This document shows positions 45,308 through 59,356 of a stretch of DNA of 64,000 nucleotides, in pieces (the first letter of the stretch is position 1; every line of letters begins with the position of its first letter). This DNA comes from Dichomitus squalens LYAD-421 SS1. Taxonomy: Eukaryota; Basidiomycota; Agaricomycetes; Polyporales; Polyporaceae. The notes under the pieces are model-generated. The model was not told the origin of the DNA, searched no databases, and saw only the letters and a program-made list of their open reading frames with translations. The translations under genes were made by a program, and so were the position numbers. The stretch lies in contig NW_006766883.1 of NCBI RefSeq assembly GCF_000275845.1, positions 2,890,544 to 2,954,543 on the forward strand. The letters are read 5' to 3'.

Positions 45308-46501
45308 TCAGGCAGAGTCATGCGACCAGCCGATCTTGTAGAGCTTGTACCCGCCTTCGTCTGCACGGCCCACGCCATCCTGCTTCCTCATCTCTTCAAC
45401 GCCGAGGATAGCCAACATCTCTGTCGCGCCCCGAGCTTCCGGAACATGAGGGAAGATCGCGTCTACCGTGTTGCTCATGCCTTCGTGCCGACCCGTCGGG
45501 CGGAGAGGGATAATGAGCCAGAAGACCCCGTGCGCCTCGAGCAGATCCTCCACGCACAACTTGATCCAGCGGGCATGTTCGGGGTGGTAGATGACGTCCG
45601 CCGCGAGGATGACGTCGAACTTGCTCGTGAGCGGGCCTTCGTAAACCGGGTTCTGCCAGTCGAGCGGAAGGACGTTCACGAAAGACTCCGGAGATGAGTG
45701 AAAGTTCGTGGAGACGTTCTCGCGAAGGTTGTCGAGAACCTGGGGATGGTAGTCCGTCGCGACGACAGTGGTGCCTGCAGCAGAGGGCGAACGGGCCAGG
45801 AGCTTCGCAGCAGCGATGCTCAGCAGGCCCGTCCCCGCCCCAAGCTCGAGGATGCGCTGACCCCGGGCGAGACGGAACGTGCTCGGGTCCAAACACATTC
45901 GATCCGCAAGGCGTATGGAGCTGCCCCAGCTCTGCAGCCCGACGGAAGTGTGGTCGTCGCTGAGCAACGGGGCGTCGTTCAGCTCGACATGGACGGGCTC
46001 GGAGCCGCTGTCGCACGTCCCGGAGCCGGTGGGGAACGTGAAGATCCGCGTGACCGCTTCTTCCTCGTCCTCTCCAGCGAACGTGCCAAGCAGGGAGGCA
46101 GCAGCGTCCACAAGAGCCGCGCGCGCGTCCGATTCGTCCTCAGAGCAGTAGTCCGCGTACACCCACGTATCGGAGCGCGCGGTGAAACCGGTGAGCCAGC
46201 GGATGGCGAACTCGCGTTCGAAGGGGTCCGCGCGGAGGATGTCAAGATTGATTTCGTCCTCGTCCTCGTCGCATTCGTCCTCGTCGCCTTCCTCGGAGGC
46301 GTAACCGGAATCGGGTACGGAGGTATCGTGAATGAGGTGTTTCGGGAACGACTTAGGCCGTGGCAGGGCTACAAGGGCCGGAGCGCTATATATCGAGCGG
46401 AGGTTGTCGATCGCCGTAGTGACCTCCGCGAGCGTGTGGGTCGCAAGGCGTGGTAGGGGCGGGAGGGAAGATGTCGGCGGGGTGGGATGTCCGGTCCGCA
46501 T
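45308..46501 (-). CDS. METTL21/Methyltransf_16-type protein lysine methyltransferase
   Basis: Single exon, 397 residues. The SAM-binding Rossmann fold is clear: VGLQSWGSSIRLADRM, then ILELGAGTGLLSIAAAKLLA (motif I, glycine-rich loop), VVATDYHPQVLDNLRENV (acidic end of strand 2) and FDVILAADVIYHPEHARW (the D-V-I-Y motif typical of METTL21/FAM86-like enzymes). Enzymes of this group transfer methyl groups from S-adenosylmethionine to lysines of translation factors or chaperones. An acidic stretch (EEGDEDECDEDEDE) lies in the N-terminal 100 residues. The target protein cannot be predicted. The gene is convergent with the homeodomain gene, with only about 150 bases between their stops. Confidence 0.88.
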   Translation of the reverse strand: MRTGHPTPPTSSLPPLPRLATHTLAEVTTAIDNLRSIYSAPALVALPRPKSFPKHLIHDTSVPDSGYASEEGDEDECDEDEDEINLDILRADPFEREFAIRWLTGFTARSDTWVYADYCSEDESDARAALVDAAASLLGTFAGEDEEEAVTRIFTFPTGSGTCDSGSEPVHVELNDAPLLSDDHTSVGLQSWGSSIRLADRMCLDPSTFRLARGQRILELGAGTGLLSIAAAKLLARSPSAAGTTVVATDYHPQVLDNLRENVSTNFHSSPESFVNVLPLDWQNPVYEGPLTSKFDVILAADVIYHPEHARWIKLCVEDLLEAHGVFWLIIPLRPTGRHEGMSNTVDAIFPHVPEARGATEMLAILGVEEMRKQDGVGRADEGGYKLYKIGWSHDSA

Positions 46502-46936
46502 GTCTATCTTCTATGCAATAGATAATTCTATGCGTGCGTGGTCGTGAGGTATTGTCTATTCCTAGCTGGGATGTCCAATTGAAGATCGCTTGAAGACTTT
46601 TAGAAGTCTGCAGAAGTCTATGGAGGGTATTATCTATGGTTTATAGGTCTTAGAGGGCCACGAGGGGGAGCAACCAAAGGTATGAGACAGGGACCCTTGG
46701 TTGCTAGCACACAAAAACCGGCATGACGGGCGAAGAGAGATGAGGGGGAAAGACAAGGAAAGAGCTGTGAGGGAGGCATGGCCGGAGTTGTGATAAACGC
46801 AGGGTACGGAGGAACGTGTGTTTTGACGTCCGAATATTTTTCTCGCTTCGGCCATCGCCGGACCGGGTCCGCCACAGATATCGTGCTAGGTACTCCTTCT
46901 GGCTTTCGCACATACGTTTCGTCGCCCTAAGCAGTC
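46502..46936. other. Divergent promoter region between methyltransferase and GON7-like genes
   Basis: No coding signal; short direct repeats of AGAAGTCT occur near 46603-46620. Confidence 0.4.
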
Positions 46937-47227
46937 ATGCCTACACTTTCCATCACATACGACTTGAACCCGCCGTCAGACACCACCGCGCCAGCGGGAC
47001 TCACATCTAAAACGACGCTGCAGTATCCCGTCTCCGAGAATGCGGACAGCCAGAAGGCTTATTACGAGGGCTTGAGGGCAGCGGTGCTGCAGGCGAAAAG
47101 CTCATTGGGAGAGCAGCTTACAGCATGGAGAGACGTGGTAGGGAAACGGGAAGATCAGAAAGAAGCAACGATACCGAAGAAGAACGAAGACGAGGACGAA
47201 GAGCAGGAAGAGCCAGAGGAGCCCTGA
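46937..47227 (+). CDS. GON7-like subunit of the EKC/KEOPS complex
   Basis: A 96-residue single-exon protein. KEOPS makes the universal t6A modification on tRNAs reading ANN codons, and fungal Gon7 is its small, partly disordered fifth subunit. Seen here: SITYDLNPPSD at the N-terminus, ADSQKAYYEGLRAAVLQAKS and SLGEQLTAWRDVVGKRED as a helix pair, and a Glu-rich tail (EDEDEEQEEPEEP). The pattern YY--LR-A---A---LG--LTAWRD-VG matches my memory of basidiomycete Gon7-like proteins. The short length limits certainty. Confidence 0.6.
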   Translation: MPTLSITYDLNPPSDTTAPAGLTSKTTLQYPVSENADSQKAYYEGLRAAVLQAKSSLGEQLTAWRDVVGKREDQKEATIPKKNEDEDEEQEEPEEP

Positions 47228-47434
47228 TACTCTTCGCTCTGGTGAGAGTCTTCAATGAACTCTGTGACTCCATCTTACCGGTGCAAGTGCAGTCACGTTT
47301 TCGGAACATCGCGAACGCGAAGAGAGGAGAGTGGTACTATAATGTGTATTATGTATCAAGCCGTACCATGCAATGCTGCGAGCGATAGGGTGCGCCCAAC
47401 CGAGCAAACCTGGAAAGAGTGTACCTCTCCCCAA

Positions 47435-48726
47435 CTACAAGCCCCGTTTCTCCTTGCCCCGAGGGCGCTCGCGGATGACCATCTTGTTGCTGTTCTTGGG
47501 ACCCTTCGGTCCAGGCTTCCGCGTGCGAACACCCTTGGCGACCCAACCCCAGACCGAGCGCGGCTGCTTGTTACCCTTAGACTTTCCACGACCTCCTCCG
47601 TGAGGGTGATCGCACCTACAGGTACCATGAGAGAAAACCCGGATGACAAAAGGATATGTACACACCTGTTCATAGCCATACCACGAACACGCGGCCGGCG
47701 TCCGAGCCAGCGGTTCCTACCAGCCTTCCCGAGGTTGCGGTTCTTCCAGAGTGGGTTGCTGACCTTGCCGACGGTCGCGACACAATCCTGGAGCACCTTG
47801 CGGACCTCACCGCTCTGCAGACGCACTTGGGAGTATTTCCCGGAGTCCTCGTGCGCGACGACCTGCCCGAAAGTACCGGCTGAGCGCACAAGCACAGCGC
47901 GGCCCTGAGGGTTCAGCGCGATGTTATGGATGATGGTGCCGGGAGGGATGAGACGGAGAGGGACGACGTTTCCGGGCTTGATGGTGATGGCACGGAGGAC
48001 ACCCAGTGCAAGCGACGCTGTCGACGCCGTTTGTGATTGGGTCAAGCCGACGTCCCCCTTCTTCTCCAGAGCCTTCCCTCGTACGTCCTTCGAGTCGACG
48101 AAGCCGGGCACGAGGCCGTCCGGGATGCCCTGACGGAAGGACTCTACGACGTCGCCCGCGCGGAGGTTGTCAGGTGCAAGGATATAGCTCCAGACCTTCT
48201 CGCCAAAGAGGTCGGGGTTCCGGTTCTTGATGAGCGCGATATGCGCGGAACGACCGGGGTCGTACTCGATACGCACGACGTCGCACGGACCGGGCTGGGT
48301 ACGCATGAAATCGACGATACGTATACGCTGCTTGTGCCCACCACCGCGGTGCCGAACAGTTATACGACCATGGTGGTTGCGTCCACCGCGCTTTCTTAGG
48401 GGGACTGTGAGCTCGCGGAGAGGCCTGCCTTGGTAGAGGTGAGGAGAGAGCGGCCGCTTGAGGTGACGGATACCCGGGGTGACGGGTTTGTAGGTTTTGT
48501 AAAGAACAGACGTCCTCGCGAGGGCAGCATTGACCTCCGACGGAGACTGTTGAGACGTAGTAGCTTCCGTGGCGTAGCGGCGTGCGTTCTTCAGAACGTG
48601 AGGAAAGACAGCGGATGACGAGGAAGCGAGGGCCGATGAGGACGAGGCAGCGGCGAAGGAAGAAGTGCTAGCGACGTTTATGGCAGAGAAGGCAGAACGG
48701 AGGAGGCATCGTGCCGACGAAAACAT
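47435..48726 (-). CDS. Mitochondrial large-subunit ribosomal protein uL2m
   Basis: Exons 47666-48726 and 47435-47615 give 413 residues. uL2 is needed for subunit association and the peptidyl-transferase centre. The N-terminus is a Ser/Ala-rich mitochondrial presequence ([20 protein letters not shown]). Then follow [66 protein letters not shown] and [17 protein letters not shown]. After the intron comes the signature [13 protein letters not shown] and [12 protein letters not shown]. The intron joins MAMNR to CDHPHGGG. The long insert between the two halves of the conserved core (around [12 protein letters not shown]) is usual for fungal mitochondrial uL2. Confidence 0.93.
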
Positions 48727-48728
48727 GA

Positions 48729-50725
<1,997 letters not shown>

Positions 50726-51980
50726 ACGCTGATGATGGGTTGTATAAGCTCGTGTCTCTATCGTAGTGTATCCGGTGCGTTGCGCAAGCCATAGTAGTGT
50801 TGCTTTAAGAAACTGACAAGGATTGGAAGTTTGCAGTGCATCGTAACCATGTCGTCATTGTGCTTTCCTGCTTCCAGCCCGCGGACCATGAGCTATGCCC
50901 GGTGTGTCTTTCGGTGTGTGCCTCGATCATCATATGCTATAGAGACAACAAGGTGTTGTTTCCACGTTTTGAATGACTGTCAATCATGTTCCATATGCTC
51001 CCGTTAAATACTCCGTCGGCTGCTATGAACAAGGGTGCACTACCTTCACTGCCTCCCCAAGCAGCAATATCATGGCACTCCGGGTTTACTCCGCTTGTGG
51101 CGGGATCGAGTGGCCTTCTCCAAGTATTCGCCCAAGCGTATGAGGGTGAGCTTCTACTCCCAGTCTTCGTCCTGTCGCGCCGAGAATCTCTCCCATTGTA
51201 TTTCCGCTGCCGTGGTCCTCACATAGCACTCACCATCCGCTTGAGTTCCACCGATTCGTCCGGCCCTTGGTGTAACCGTCGAAGTGGTGCACCATGCGAC
51301 ATGTCCAGCGCGGCACTCGACGGGACGTGATTCAGGGGCCCAGACGCTAGATAGTGTCTGAGGGTCGCCCGTCAATGAGTCAGGGTGCCTCAACACCGTG
51401 CCGGAGGTGTCGATAGTCGAGCCACAGCTGTGCAACAATCAGTGTCGGTGGAATGCTCACCATGACCCTTGCTCTCTACCCGCCCCGAAATCTGACCATC
51501 GTCGAGTGTGTGCGTATGAGAGGATAGGCTAACAATGGGCCACATGCGTCAAAGACGCGGCAGACGGTCGTAGATGACGACCTGGCACCAGAACAGGGCT
51601 TTTATACCCACACTCAATGCACCCATGGCGTCATGAGGGTCCTATGGCTTATGTCTAAACCACTTATTCGCGATGGATGCATGCGTAAGCCGCCTGCTCG
51701 TGCCTCTGCCGTAGGGCTGGTGCAGTGCGGCTCCGTCAGATGGGCACAATGACCAAATGTATGGACCCAGTCATGGGTTCTGCCCCTCGACTACCTCCTT
51801 CGATGTGACCGAATTCAATGTGGCAGGTTTTTCCGCCCAGGCCCACGGAGAGGCCAGAGGGCCCATCCGATAGCCCTTGCGGAATCCATTCCGAGTGCCA
51901 ACAGCGAGATCTCCACGAGATTCTCCCTTGTGTATTTCTAGAGCTCCCAAGGCCTCGTCGCCGGTGAGAGCCTGAATACA
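50726..51980. other. Spacer with unresolved fragments
   Basis: No gene assigned. The minus strand has a TATA-like GGGTATAAAAGCCC near 51597-51610 and, downstream, an open frame (51154-51438) preceded by an acceptor (TTGCACAG). The plus strand has a protein-like stretch near 51035-51130. None gave a recognisable product. Confidence 0.35.
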
Positions 51981-52332
51981 ATGGGCCGAGATGCTGTTCC
52001 CAGACATTCTGTGCTTCTGCGGCATGCGGGCCACAGACTTCCGGCCCTATGTGCATCATGGTTCCATGTCTCGAACCACGACCGCTCTGTATCCTCCGCC
52101 GACAGCCCTCTACCATCCTGGAGCAGGTGCAAGGCACCAGCTGGTCTTGTTTGGATTTCCTGTCTATATATCAGAGGACGTCATGGACTGCGACGTGCCA
52201 ACTCAGTCCCCGTTGACCCGAATCTCAACCTTCATATTATCCGAAGTGCGACGCTCGCATTCACAGTGCGTACTGAGCTCCCCATCTGCCCGCGACATTA
52301 ACCTTACGAGCTGACTGATGTGCCTATCGCAG

Positions 52333-53159
52333 ATGTTCACCAAGGACGCTTCGAGCAATGACAAGGAACTTCCTCGGTCCTCATTGAGGAACAAAGTGTC
52401 GGCATTTGGAGCTGCGATAAAGCCGGTGAATACGACTCATCTTTCCACACCGCCACCCCCGGTCATGGTTTGCATGGTCGGTGTTATTGATCGACGCTGA
52501 CTGCGAGCTCGTCTTCTGCAGAAGCGCAATGGCAGCTCTCGACTGATTGCGCCGTCGGCTCCCCAATCGGAATGTAGCACCCTGGTGAGTCTTGCCGAGC
52601 TGTGCTTCTTTCTCCCTTCCTGACGCCTCGCGCGGTCACCTTGCAGGTGGAGTTTGCCATTGAAGATGTCTTCATCAAGGAAGATGCCGCCTTAGAATTC
52701 GTACGTCTGTCTGCATCCTTCCCCCAGATCTGCACCACTCATGCTGTCCCTACGCCAGGAGACCGAAGACTACATGCTCGACGCCGATAACACGGCATGG
52801 GCAAATGGCAAATTCTCCGTATCCTCCTTCCCCCAAAGGCAAAAGGCCGCTCGCGCCAACCATTCCGCTCTGACCCCGCTACCAGAGGTGTGCTCTGCGT
52901 TCGTATTCCTCAGAGCTTATCTGATTTGCGTGCATCCCAAAAGCAGTTCCTTGACGCTGAGAATACTGCATGGGGCACAGCACGCCCTACCGTCTCTCAA
53001 CCCATAGCGAAATCGCGGGGCCGGTTCCTCTCCTCCAGCCGTCCAGTACTAGGAACATCAGGAGTGGAGGTAAGTCTAGCCCTTCTCGCGGACAAGCATT
53101 GAGCTGAACTGCCTGCCTAGCCGGAATACCTTGATCCCGACGACAGGGCATGGATGTGA
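52333..53159 (+). CDS. Unknown multi-exon protein with a thrice-repeated LDADNTAW motif
   Basis: Exons 52333-52461, 52522-52584, 52647-52700, 52759-52887, 52914-53069 and 53121-53159 splice to 189 residues. All five introns have GT...AG ends and all fall between codons (phase 0). The product is hydrophilic with no signal peptide. Three similar segments occur at exon scale: EDYMLDADNTAWA, QKQFLDAENTAWG and PEYLDPDDRAWM (the C-terminus). Exon 3 encodes VEFAIEDVFIKEDAALEF. I do not recognise the family. The 5' end is uncertain: a further upstream exon ending at 52265 (SVPVDPNLNLHIIRSATLAF) would join in frame, so the true start may lie left of 52200. Confidence 0.5.
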
Positions 53160-53319
53160 ATGAGGATCGTCCGCTCTGTTGTACCTTATCTATTGGTGCA
53201 GTGTTGATTATGCTATACTGTTTTTGATGGCGTCCAATCATCAAAAGTACCGTTCGGGTATAAGGTGCACCTCGAACGTCGGGCTTTCCGCTGAGACGGT
53301 CAGAGAGACTACAACTGGA

Positions 53320-53420
53320 CGTAACAGGCTATGCAGCTAAGAACGTCTACGACTGAGCGCAACAGGGTACGTAGCAAGCTGTGTAGCGACGTACTCACGT
53401 AGTCGATCCATGGCGAGGTT
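53320..53420 (-). repeat. Inverted, diverged copy of the repeat at 54165-54270
   Basis: On the minus strand this reads CGCCATGGATCGACTACGTG and then GTACGTCGCTACACAGC, closely resembling CGCCATCAATCGACTGCGTG followed by ATACGTGGCTACGCAGC on the plus strand near 54210-54245. Confidence 0.6.
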
Positions 53421-53659
53421 CTCCCACCTCCGCGCGAGTGTATTCACCTTGCAGAGCCCTTGAGTGTTTTTTTGTCCGCGTCAAAGCACAGCTGGATATC
53501 ATAAAATACCTGAGTTATGGTTCACTCATGATGCGCAAGGAAATCCTTGTCCTAACCCTACGATTACATGATTGCATAACCGTGTCGTGACCGGACAGCG
53601 AGTGCGTTGTCGCAGCGTGCGTGCGTGGTCGTGTAGCCGGTTACGCCGATGTTTCTCGG

Positions 53660-53995
53660 ATCTCTTTGCCCAAGCACGCAGTCGCGCGCTCGATTTCGCA
53701 GTTACTACAACACGATTACGCGGCAGTCGTGTAATCACCGAGTCCGGTAAGCGACGCTCTATTCTGAGTTCTCAGTGGCCCCTACAACAAATGGTTTTCC
53801 TGGATCTGCCGCAGGACTCAAGCCATTGCATCCGGCAGAGTGTTTACAATTGCACGCAACTGGCTACGTAGCCACGAATGCATGCAGTCGCGCGTTCGCT
53901 TTCGCAGTCACAACACAAGCGTGCAGTCGTGTAAGCGACGCCAAGTATCCTATTCTTAGTTCTTAGTGGCCCCTGCAACAAAGCTCTTTCCTTGC
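53660..53995 (+). repeat. Two diverged direct copies of an approximately 130-base repeat
   Basis: The copy near 53670-53800 and the copy near 53880-53990 share GCAGTCGCGCG, CGCAGT, GTGCAGTCGTGTAA-like and AGTTCT-AGTGGCCCCT-CAACAA segments in the same order. Confidence 0.6.
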
Positions 53996-54164
53996 GCAAT
54001 GTAGATCGACTATAATCCAACTGTTCTCTACCATTTATCCGGTTCTAATGCGTGCAAAACGAGTCTACTCAAGGGCTTTACAGGATGTATAGACTTTGGC
54101 CTTGCCCTTCGCCGAACTCCTGCCGGAGGGCGCACCAGTTACAACCTACAATTGGCGCGCAGTT

Positions 54165-54440
54165 ACACGACTGCGTGGCTGCATACACAAAGAGCTTGGC
54201 GGGCTTCGCCATCAATCGACTGCGTGAATACGTGGCTACGCAGCCTGCTACGTAGCCAGTTGGGTGAAATCGTAAACGTTCTCGCATCCGGAGGGCGCTC
54301 CAGTTACCACTTTCGATCGACGCACAGTTACACTACATAGTTGCCTACGCGTGGAATTGGCGAGCTTCGCTATCAATTGACCATGTGTATACGTGGCTAC
54401 GCACCCTGCTACGCTCAGTCTTCAAGCACAAACGTTCTCC
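54165..54440 (+). repeat. Two diverged direct copies of a GTGGCTACGCA repeat
   Basis: TTGGCGGGCTTCGCCATCAA...ATACGTGGCTACGCAGCCTG near 54195-54255 recurs as TTGGCGAGCTTCGCTATCAA...ATACGTGGCTACGCACCCTG near 54357-54415. Confidence 0.65.
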
Positions 54441-55280
54441 GTACAGCAGTCTGCTGCGAACCGATTGTTTTCGGAACAGAGCTAAACGGGCGCTTAGTTC
54501 CACTGACCGGCCACGCGAGACGAATGTTTGGTCAGCGATGGGGTGCCAGCGTTTGCCTGCATTTCGTTTGACTCTAACGTCAAACATGGTTGACGTCCTA
54601 CATCTGAGGGGAAGATGCTCTTCCGTCGCCTACATAACCGGCGCTCAGTATGCGCAGCCTACATTGCCGTAGCATGCGGCTCTGTCGAAAATGGTTTCCT
54701 GATGTGGGCACGAGACCAAATATTCGTGATCTACATACGTGAGGTACCCCGATGATGGCTGCACTTCTAGGTGAGTCACGCTGTGTCGCCACTGTATTCC
54801 GAATGACGTACCCTACTTGTTCGGGTGTGTTGCCAGCACGACCCTGCACACGGAAATAGACTTCACAAGTCCGACGACAGCATATGTTGACGCCACAGCT
54901 CAAACGTAGGCGACTCTGCTGCTAGGTATGTACTATGCTCGCAATGGCCAATAAGCCAGTGCGACGGTAGCTCGTCGCGGTCCCTTCAGGATGCGATTCG
55001 GATTTCAGAGTGGCACTGGGTCGCGTGGATCCGGTAAAACATCCATCATCAAGATGTCAAACGAGAGTCTGGGAGTGCTCCTGAATCTGCGCCTCTGCAA
55101 CTGATCGGTGTTCTGTTGCGCGGCCTAACGCGGTTTAGCGGTGAAGACCGGTTCGCTTGCGTGGTCAGTACGGCGACTGAACCCCCGAAGTCAGAGATCC
55201 ACGTCCGTTAAATAGCTTCCTTAGTTCACAGACTTTGCCATCCTCCCAACTATTGGTGCTCTCAACCACAGCAAGACGCT

Positions 55281-58200
55281 ATGTGGACAGAGCTACTGTC
55301 TTTCTGTGTAGCTGGGCTTGCCCCAGTATTCGTTTCGGCGGACGTGCTGAGCTTGTCTGGCTTGACTTGGTCTCTCGAAAACGGGAATCACTCAATAAAC
55401 GTTCCCGCGAAGGTACCCTCTCAAGTGCACCTTGACCTTCTGGAAGCAGGCATTATCACAGAGCCCCTCTTAGGCATCAACGGTACGTCTACTGGCTGAT
55501 CCACAGAGAAAGTGGCTTACTTTGTTATGACGTTAGATTTTGCACAGCGGTGGATCGTAGACAATGACTGGACATACAAGGCTGACATCTCCCCCTTGAC
55601 CCAGAATTTGACGGACGATACGAGGGCGTTGCTCGTCTTCTACGGCATTGATACCATCGCGAACATCGTGAGACCAGCGTATATGCGCCTTTAAGGACCA
55701 TCTGACGGCATGTGCTAGACTATCGCAGGGCACCCAGTCGCATGGGTAAACAATCAGTTCCAACAGTATGTCTTCGACGTCACGGACCTCATAAAATCTC
55801 CCGTAAACAACGACACCAACCTCACGGTAGCCTTTGAGTCGGCTTGGCACTACGGGCAGAATGTGACCTCTCGTCCGGATGTGGAAGATGTTCTTGTAGT
55901 CGACGTAAGCATTTAATTGCTTCTGGTGGGAGCAAAGCTCTGATCTCATCTTTATGTCGGTTTGGACTAGTTCGAGTACCCGGGTGTCCGTCAGTGGATT
56001 CGCAAGACGCAATCTGACTTTGGCTGGGACTGGGTGAGCCTCCTATGGAAGTTGAACATCTACACTGCAGTATTCATCTCTATTACAGGGTCCGGCATTT
56101 GTCCCTAGTGGCATCTTCAGGCCAGCTTACCTCGTCACACTCTCGCCCAACGCATCTGCTAGTACGACACCGGCCTCACATCCCCTTCTCGCGTCTACAG
56201 GCAGTGTGTTCTTTGAGGAGACCTCCCTTGAGATATCTAAGGTCGGCCAAACATCTGCCGTCAGGGCCAATCAATCCGCCGACTGGCTCGTCAATGTCAC
56301 GCTCACCGTCCGCTCTGCCGTCTCCGCCGATTCACCTACCATCACCATCTCCGTTCCTGAGCTGAATGTCACCTCGAGCCCTCTTCCGGTCAGCGCTATC
56401 CCTGCCGGGACGAATGCGTCGACTGTCGTCAGCGCAAGTTTCACGGTGCCCGAGGGTATACCGCAGCGGTGGTTCCCGCACAACCTCGGCACTCCGCAGT
56501 TGTACAACTTCACCGTCGCACTCGCGCTTGGAAACAGCTCGACTGAAAGCTTCACGATCCGGAGCGGGTTCCGGACCATTGAGCTCATCCAGACGCCGTA
56601 TTCTCAGGAAGAGATAGACTCGCGCGGGATCACTCCGGGCGACCAGTGGCACTTCGAAGTGAACGGAAAGGCATTTTACGCCCTCGGGACCAACATCATT
56701 CCGTTCGATCCATTCTATGCGCGCGTGACGTCTGCCCAGGTCAGGTGGGTGCTCGAGGGTGCCGTGCACAGCGGGCAAAACATGGTGCGTCTCATCTCCC
56801 AGAGCCTCATTCCAATCACTAAGACGCGCGATGGGGTTTATACAGCTCCGTGTATGGGGCGGAGGCATCTACCAGCCATCTGACGAGCTGACCGGGGGAT
56901 ACGACTTCTACTCGGCGTGCGACGAGCTGGGCATCTTAGCCTGGTCAGAGCTCATCTTCTCGGACTCGCTTTATGGGATCAACGACTTCCTACTCACGAG
57001 CATCGAGAAGGAGGTCCGCCAAAACGTCAGGAGGATCAATCGCCATCCTAGTAATGCACAGTGGGCGGGCGGAAACGAGATCGAAGCCATTGTCACTCTC
57101 GTGAATCAGACGTTTTTGAATGGCAAGCACTTCTTGGATGAGGTGAGTTGAGGCTTTCAATCAAGATTACGCTAGTGCTAAGGATGCCCCCTCAGTACCA
57201 AACCTTGTTCGGGGAGTTCTTGCACGACATCGTCCTAGAGGAACAGTCCTCGGTAAGTGTTGTAATCGTTCATGCAGAACGCAAGGTGATCCGAACATCC
57301 GAAGGTTGCATACACGGACTGTTCGACTACCAACGGCGTACTCAGCCTGGACCCCTATGTGGTCAGGTATAGCAACGAAACGTCTGGCTTCATCTACGGG
57401 AACTCAGGTCAGTCTCCCTGATATCTGTGCCAATATACATCCTCATACTTTTTCAGAGCGCTACAACTACGACCCTGCCGCCGCTTTCGACTACACTACC
57501 TATCCGATTTCCAGGTTAACCGATCCTCTGGCTGTAGATCGGATACATGCTGACCATGTGTATATAGATTTGTGAACGAGTTCGGATTCATCTCCATGCC
57601 CTCGTTCTACAGCTGGGAAGAGGTCCTCGAGCACCCTGGCGATTTCTCCTTTAACTCTCTTGTCGTCGCATCCCGAGACCACCATCTGCCAGCCGGCTCG
57701 CTCGTATGGCCCAATCCAAATGCTGTCGCAGGCCAGACCGAGATGACAACAGCCGTCGCACTGAACTTCCCCACACCCGGCACGACCGACTCGAACCAGA
57801 CATTCGCACAGTGGTGCTGGTCGACGCAGATCTTCCAGTCTCTCAACATGCTCTCCGAAATCGCGTGGTACCGCCGTGGCGCCGGCCGGGGAGAGAATAA
57901 CCTCGGTTCTCTCGTCTGGCAACTGAATGACATCTGGCAGGGCGTGAGCTGGTCGGCGATCGAGTACTCGGGGCGGTGGAAGGTCCTCCAATACGGGTTG
58001 ACGAGCATCTATTCCCCCGTGACGATCTACCCGTTCTGGTTCGCCGGCAACGAGACTCTGGAGGTCCTCGTCACCTCCGACCGATTGGAGACGGTGAGCG
58101 GTACCGCGCAGCTGACGTGGTACGACTGGAGCGGGCATGCGGTCAACTCCAGCAGCGTGCGTTTCGAGGTCCCGACGCTGAACAATTCGGTCATTTATTC

Positions 58201-58737
58201 TGCTTCGGGGTTGAGTAAAATTCTTCCTGCTGGCAAGACCGCGTTGGACGTCTTCCTGCTCTTGAACGTCTCCGCAGTGGTTGATGGCAAGACGGTGACA
58301 CAGGAATCTTATGTAGAACTCATCGCTTATTCTTCAGGACATGTCTCTGACAAGCTACCCTTGCAGTTCACTCCGGTCAGCCTAGCATTGGCCAAACTTG
58401 TTGACCCCGCGATCAAGATCACGCCTGGCGACGACCTCACATTCACGCTCTCTGCAAAGGGCGGCGTTGGAGTGCATGCGTGGCTCGACCACCCTGCCGG
58501 CACGGTGGGCTACTTCCGGGATAGTTCTACGGGGCTTCCTACAAATGGCTTCTACCTCATTCCCGGGATTGACCGTACTCGTGAGTGCCGGGCAACGCTA
58601 TGAGTCACCGAGGACAAATGCTGATTGTAGCTGATACTACAGTGCAATTTGTCTTCAACCCTTCGCTCTCCAAGGTTGCAAACCCCAACCCGGCGGATTT
58701 CGTAGTGAGGTCGGTGTGGAACAACACCCATTTATGA
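55281..58737 (+). CDS. Secreted beta-mannosidase, glycoside hydrolase family 2
   Basis: GH2 beta-mannosidases remove terminal mannose from mannan oligosaccharides in plant hemicellulose. The start at 55281 gives a signal peptide (MWTELLSFCVAGLAPVFVSA), and about 11 exons run in frame to the stop at 58735-58737. Order of motifs: LTWSLENGNHSINVPAKVPS, INDFAQRWIVDNDWTYKA, LLVFYGIDTIANI, AGHPVAWVNNQFQQYVFDVT, TVAFESAWHYG, EYPGVRQWIRKTQSDFGWDW, then the sandwich domain, VWGGGIYQPSDE, the acid/base region NAQWAGGNEIEA, the nucleophile region FVNEFGFISMPSFYSWEEV, SLVWQLNDIWQGVSWSAIEY and a C-terminal beta domain with many N-glycosylation sites. The first intron is 55483-55536 and the last joins GIDRT to LQFVFN. 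No lesion was found. Confidence 0.93.
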
Positions 58738-59356
58738 GACGACGAGTTACCTAGTAGGTCCAAGCCGTGCAGTGAGTAGTGAGGGAGCTTACATTTTCTT
58801 TCCTCTTTGAGAGACGATCGGCCCCTAGGATACGGTAGCATTCGTAAGGAGCTCTATCTCTCGTTTTAAAAACCTCTCTTTTCCACTGTCTCTCGTTCTT
58901 GCACCGGGAGCGCTCACGTCCGTGACTCCCGACATTGTATCTTATTAGCTCCTTACTGCACTCGCTGCTTGCGCTAATACGATTGCGTTTGTGATACTCC
59001 AGTCCACTTACTTGCCGGCTGGTTTCCCTCCTGATACTCGGACTCGCTCGCTCGCTTCACCACCAGCTTTTCTCACTACTGCTCGCTCCGCCGTTAGAGA
59101 GCTGTTCATCGTTGGAAAGGGACGCGAACCTTGCGATGTTTCCGAATGCGTCGCGCTGTCATTAAATTCGAAGAGACGAAGCCGACCTGCGGGCGTGTAT
59201 GCACGCACAGATATTGTAGGTCCTTCCACCGAGCATGTAGATGAGCGCGATAGCAATCAGAGAAACGATACAAGTACTATGAAGTACGGAGATATGAAAC
59301 TGCACAATAGAATATCAGACGAATGCACAGCGGACGAAATGGATACACCCCCAATA
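58738..59356. other. Convergent 3' region
   Basis: Between two genes that point towards each other; no coding signal recognised. Confidence 0.45.

Larger units (their letters stand above)
53160..55280. other. Repeat-bearing spacer
   Basis: No gene recognised. It contains diverged direct and inverted copies of at least two local repeat families (see the repeat entries at 53320-53420, 53660-53995 and 54165-54440). Confidence 0.45.

Noticed and set aside
51154..51611. Minus-strand TATA box followed by a cysteine-containing frame, considered as a small secreted protein
   Set aside because: No start codon could be joined in frame to the open exon, and no signal peptide was found.
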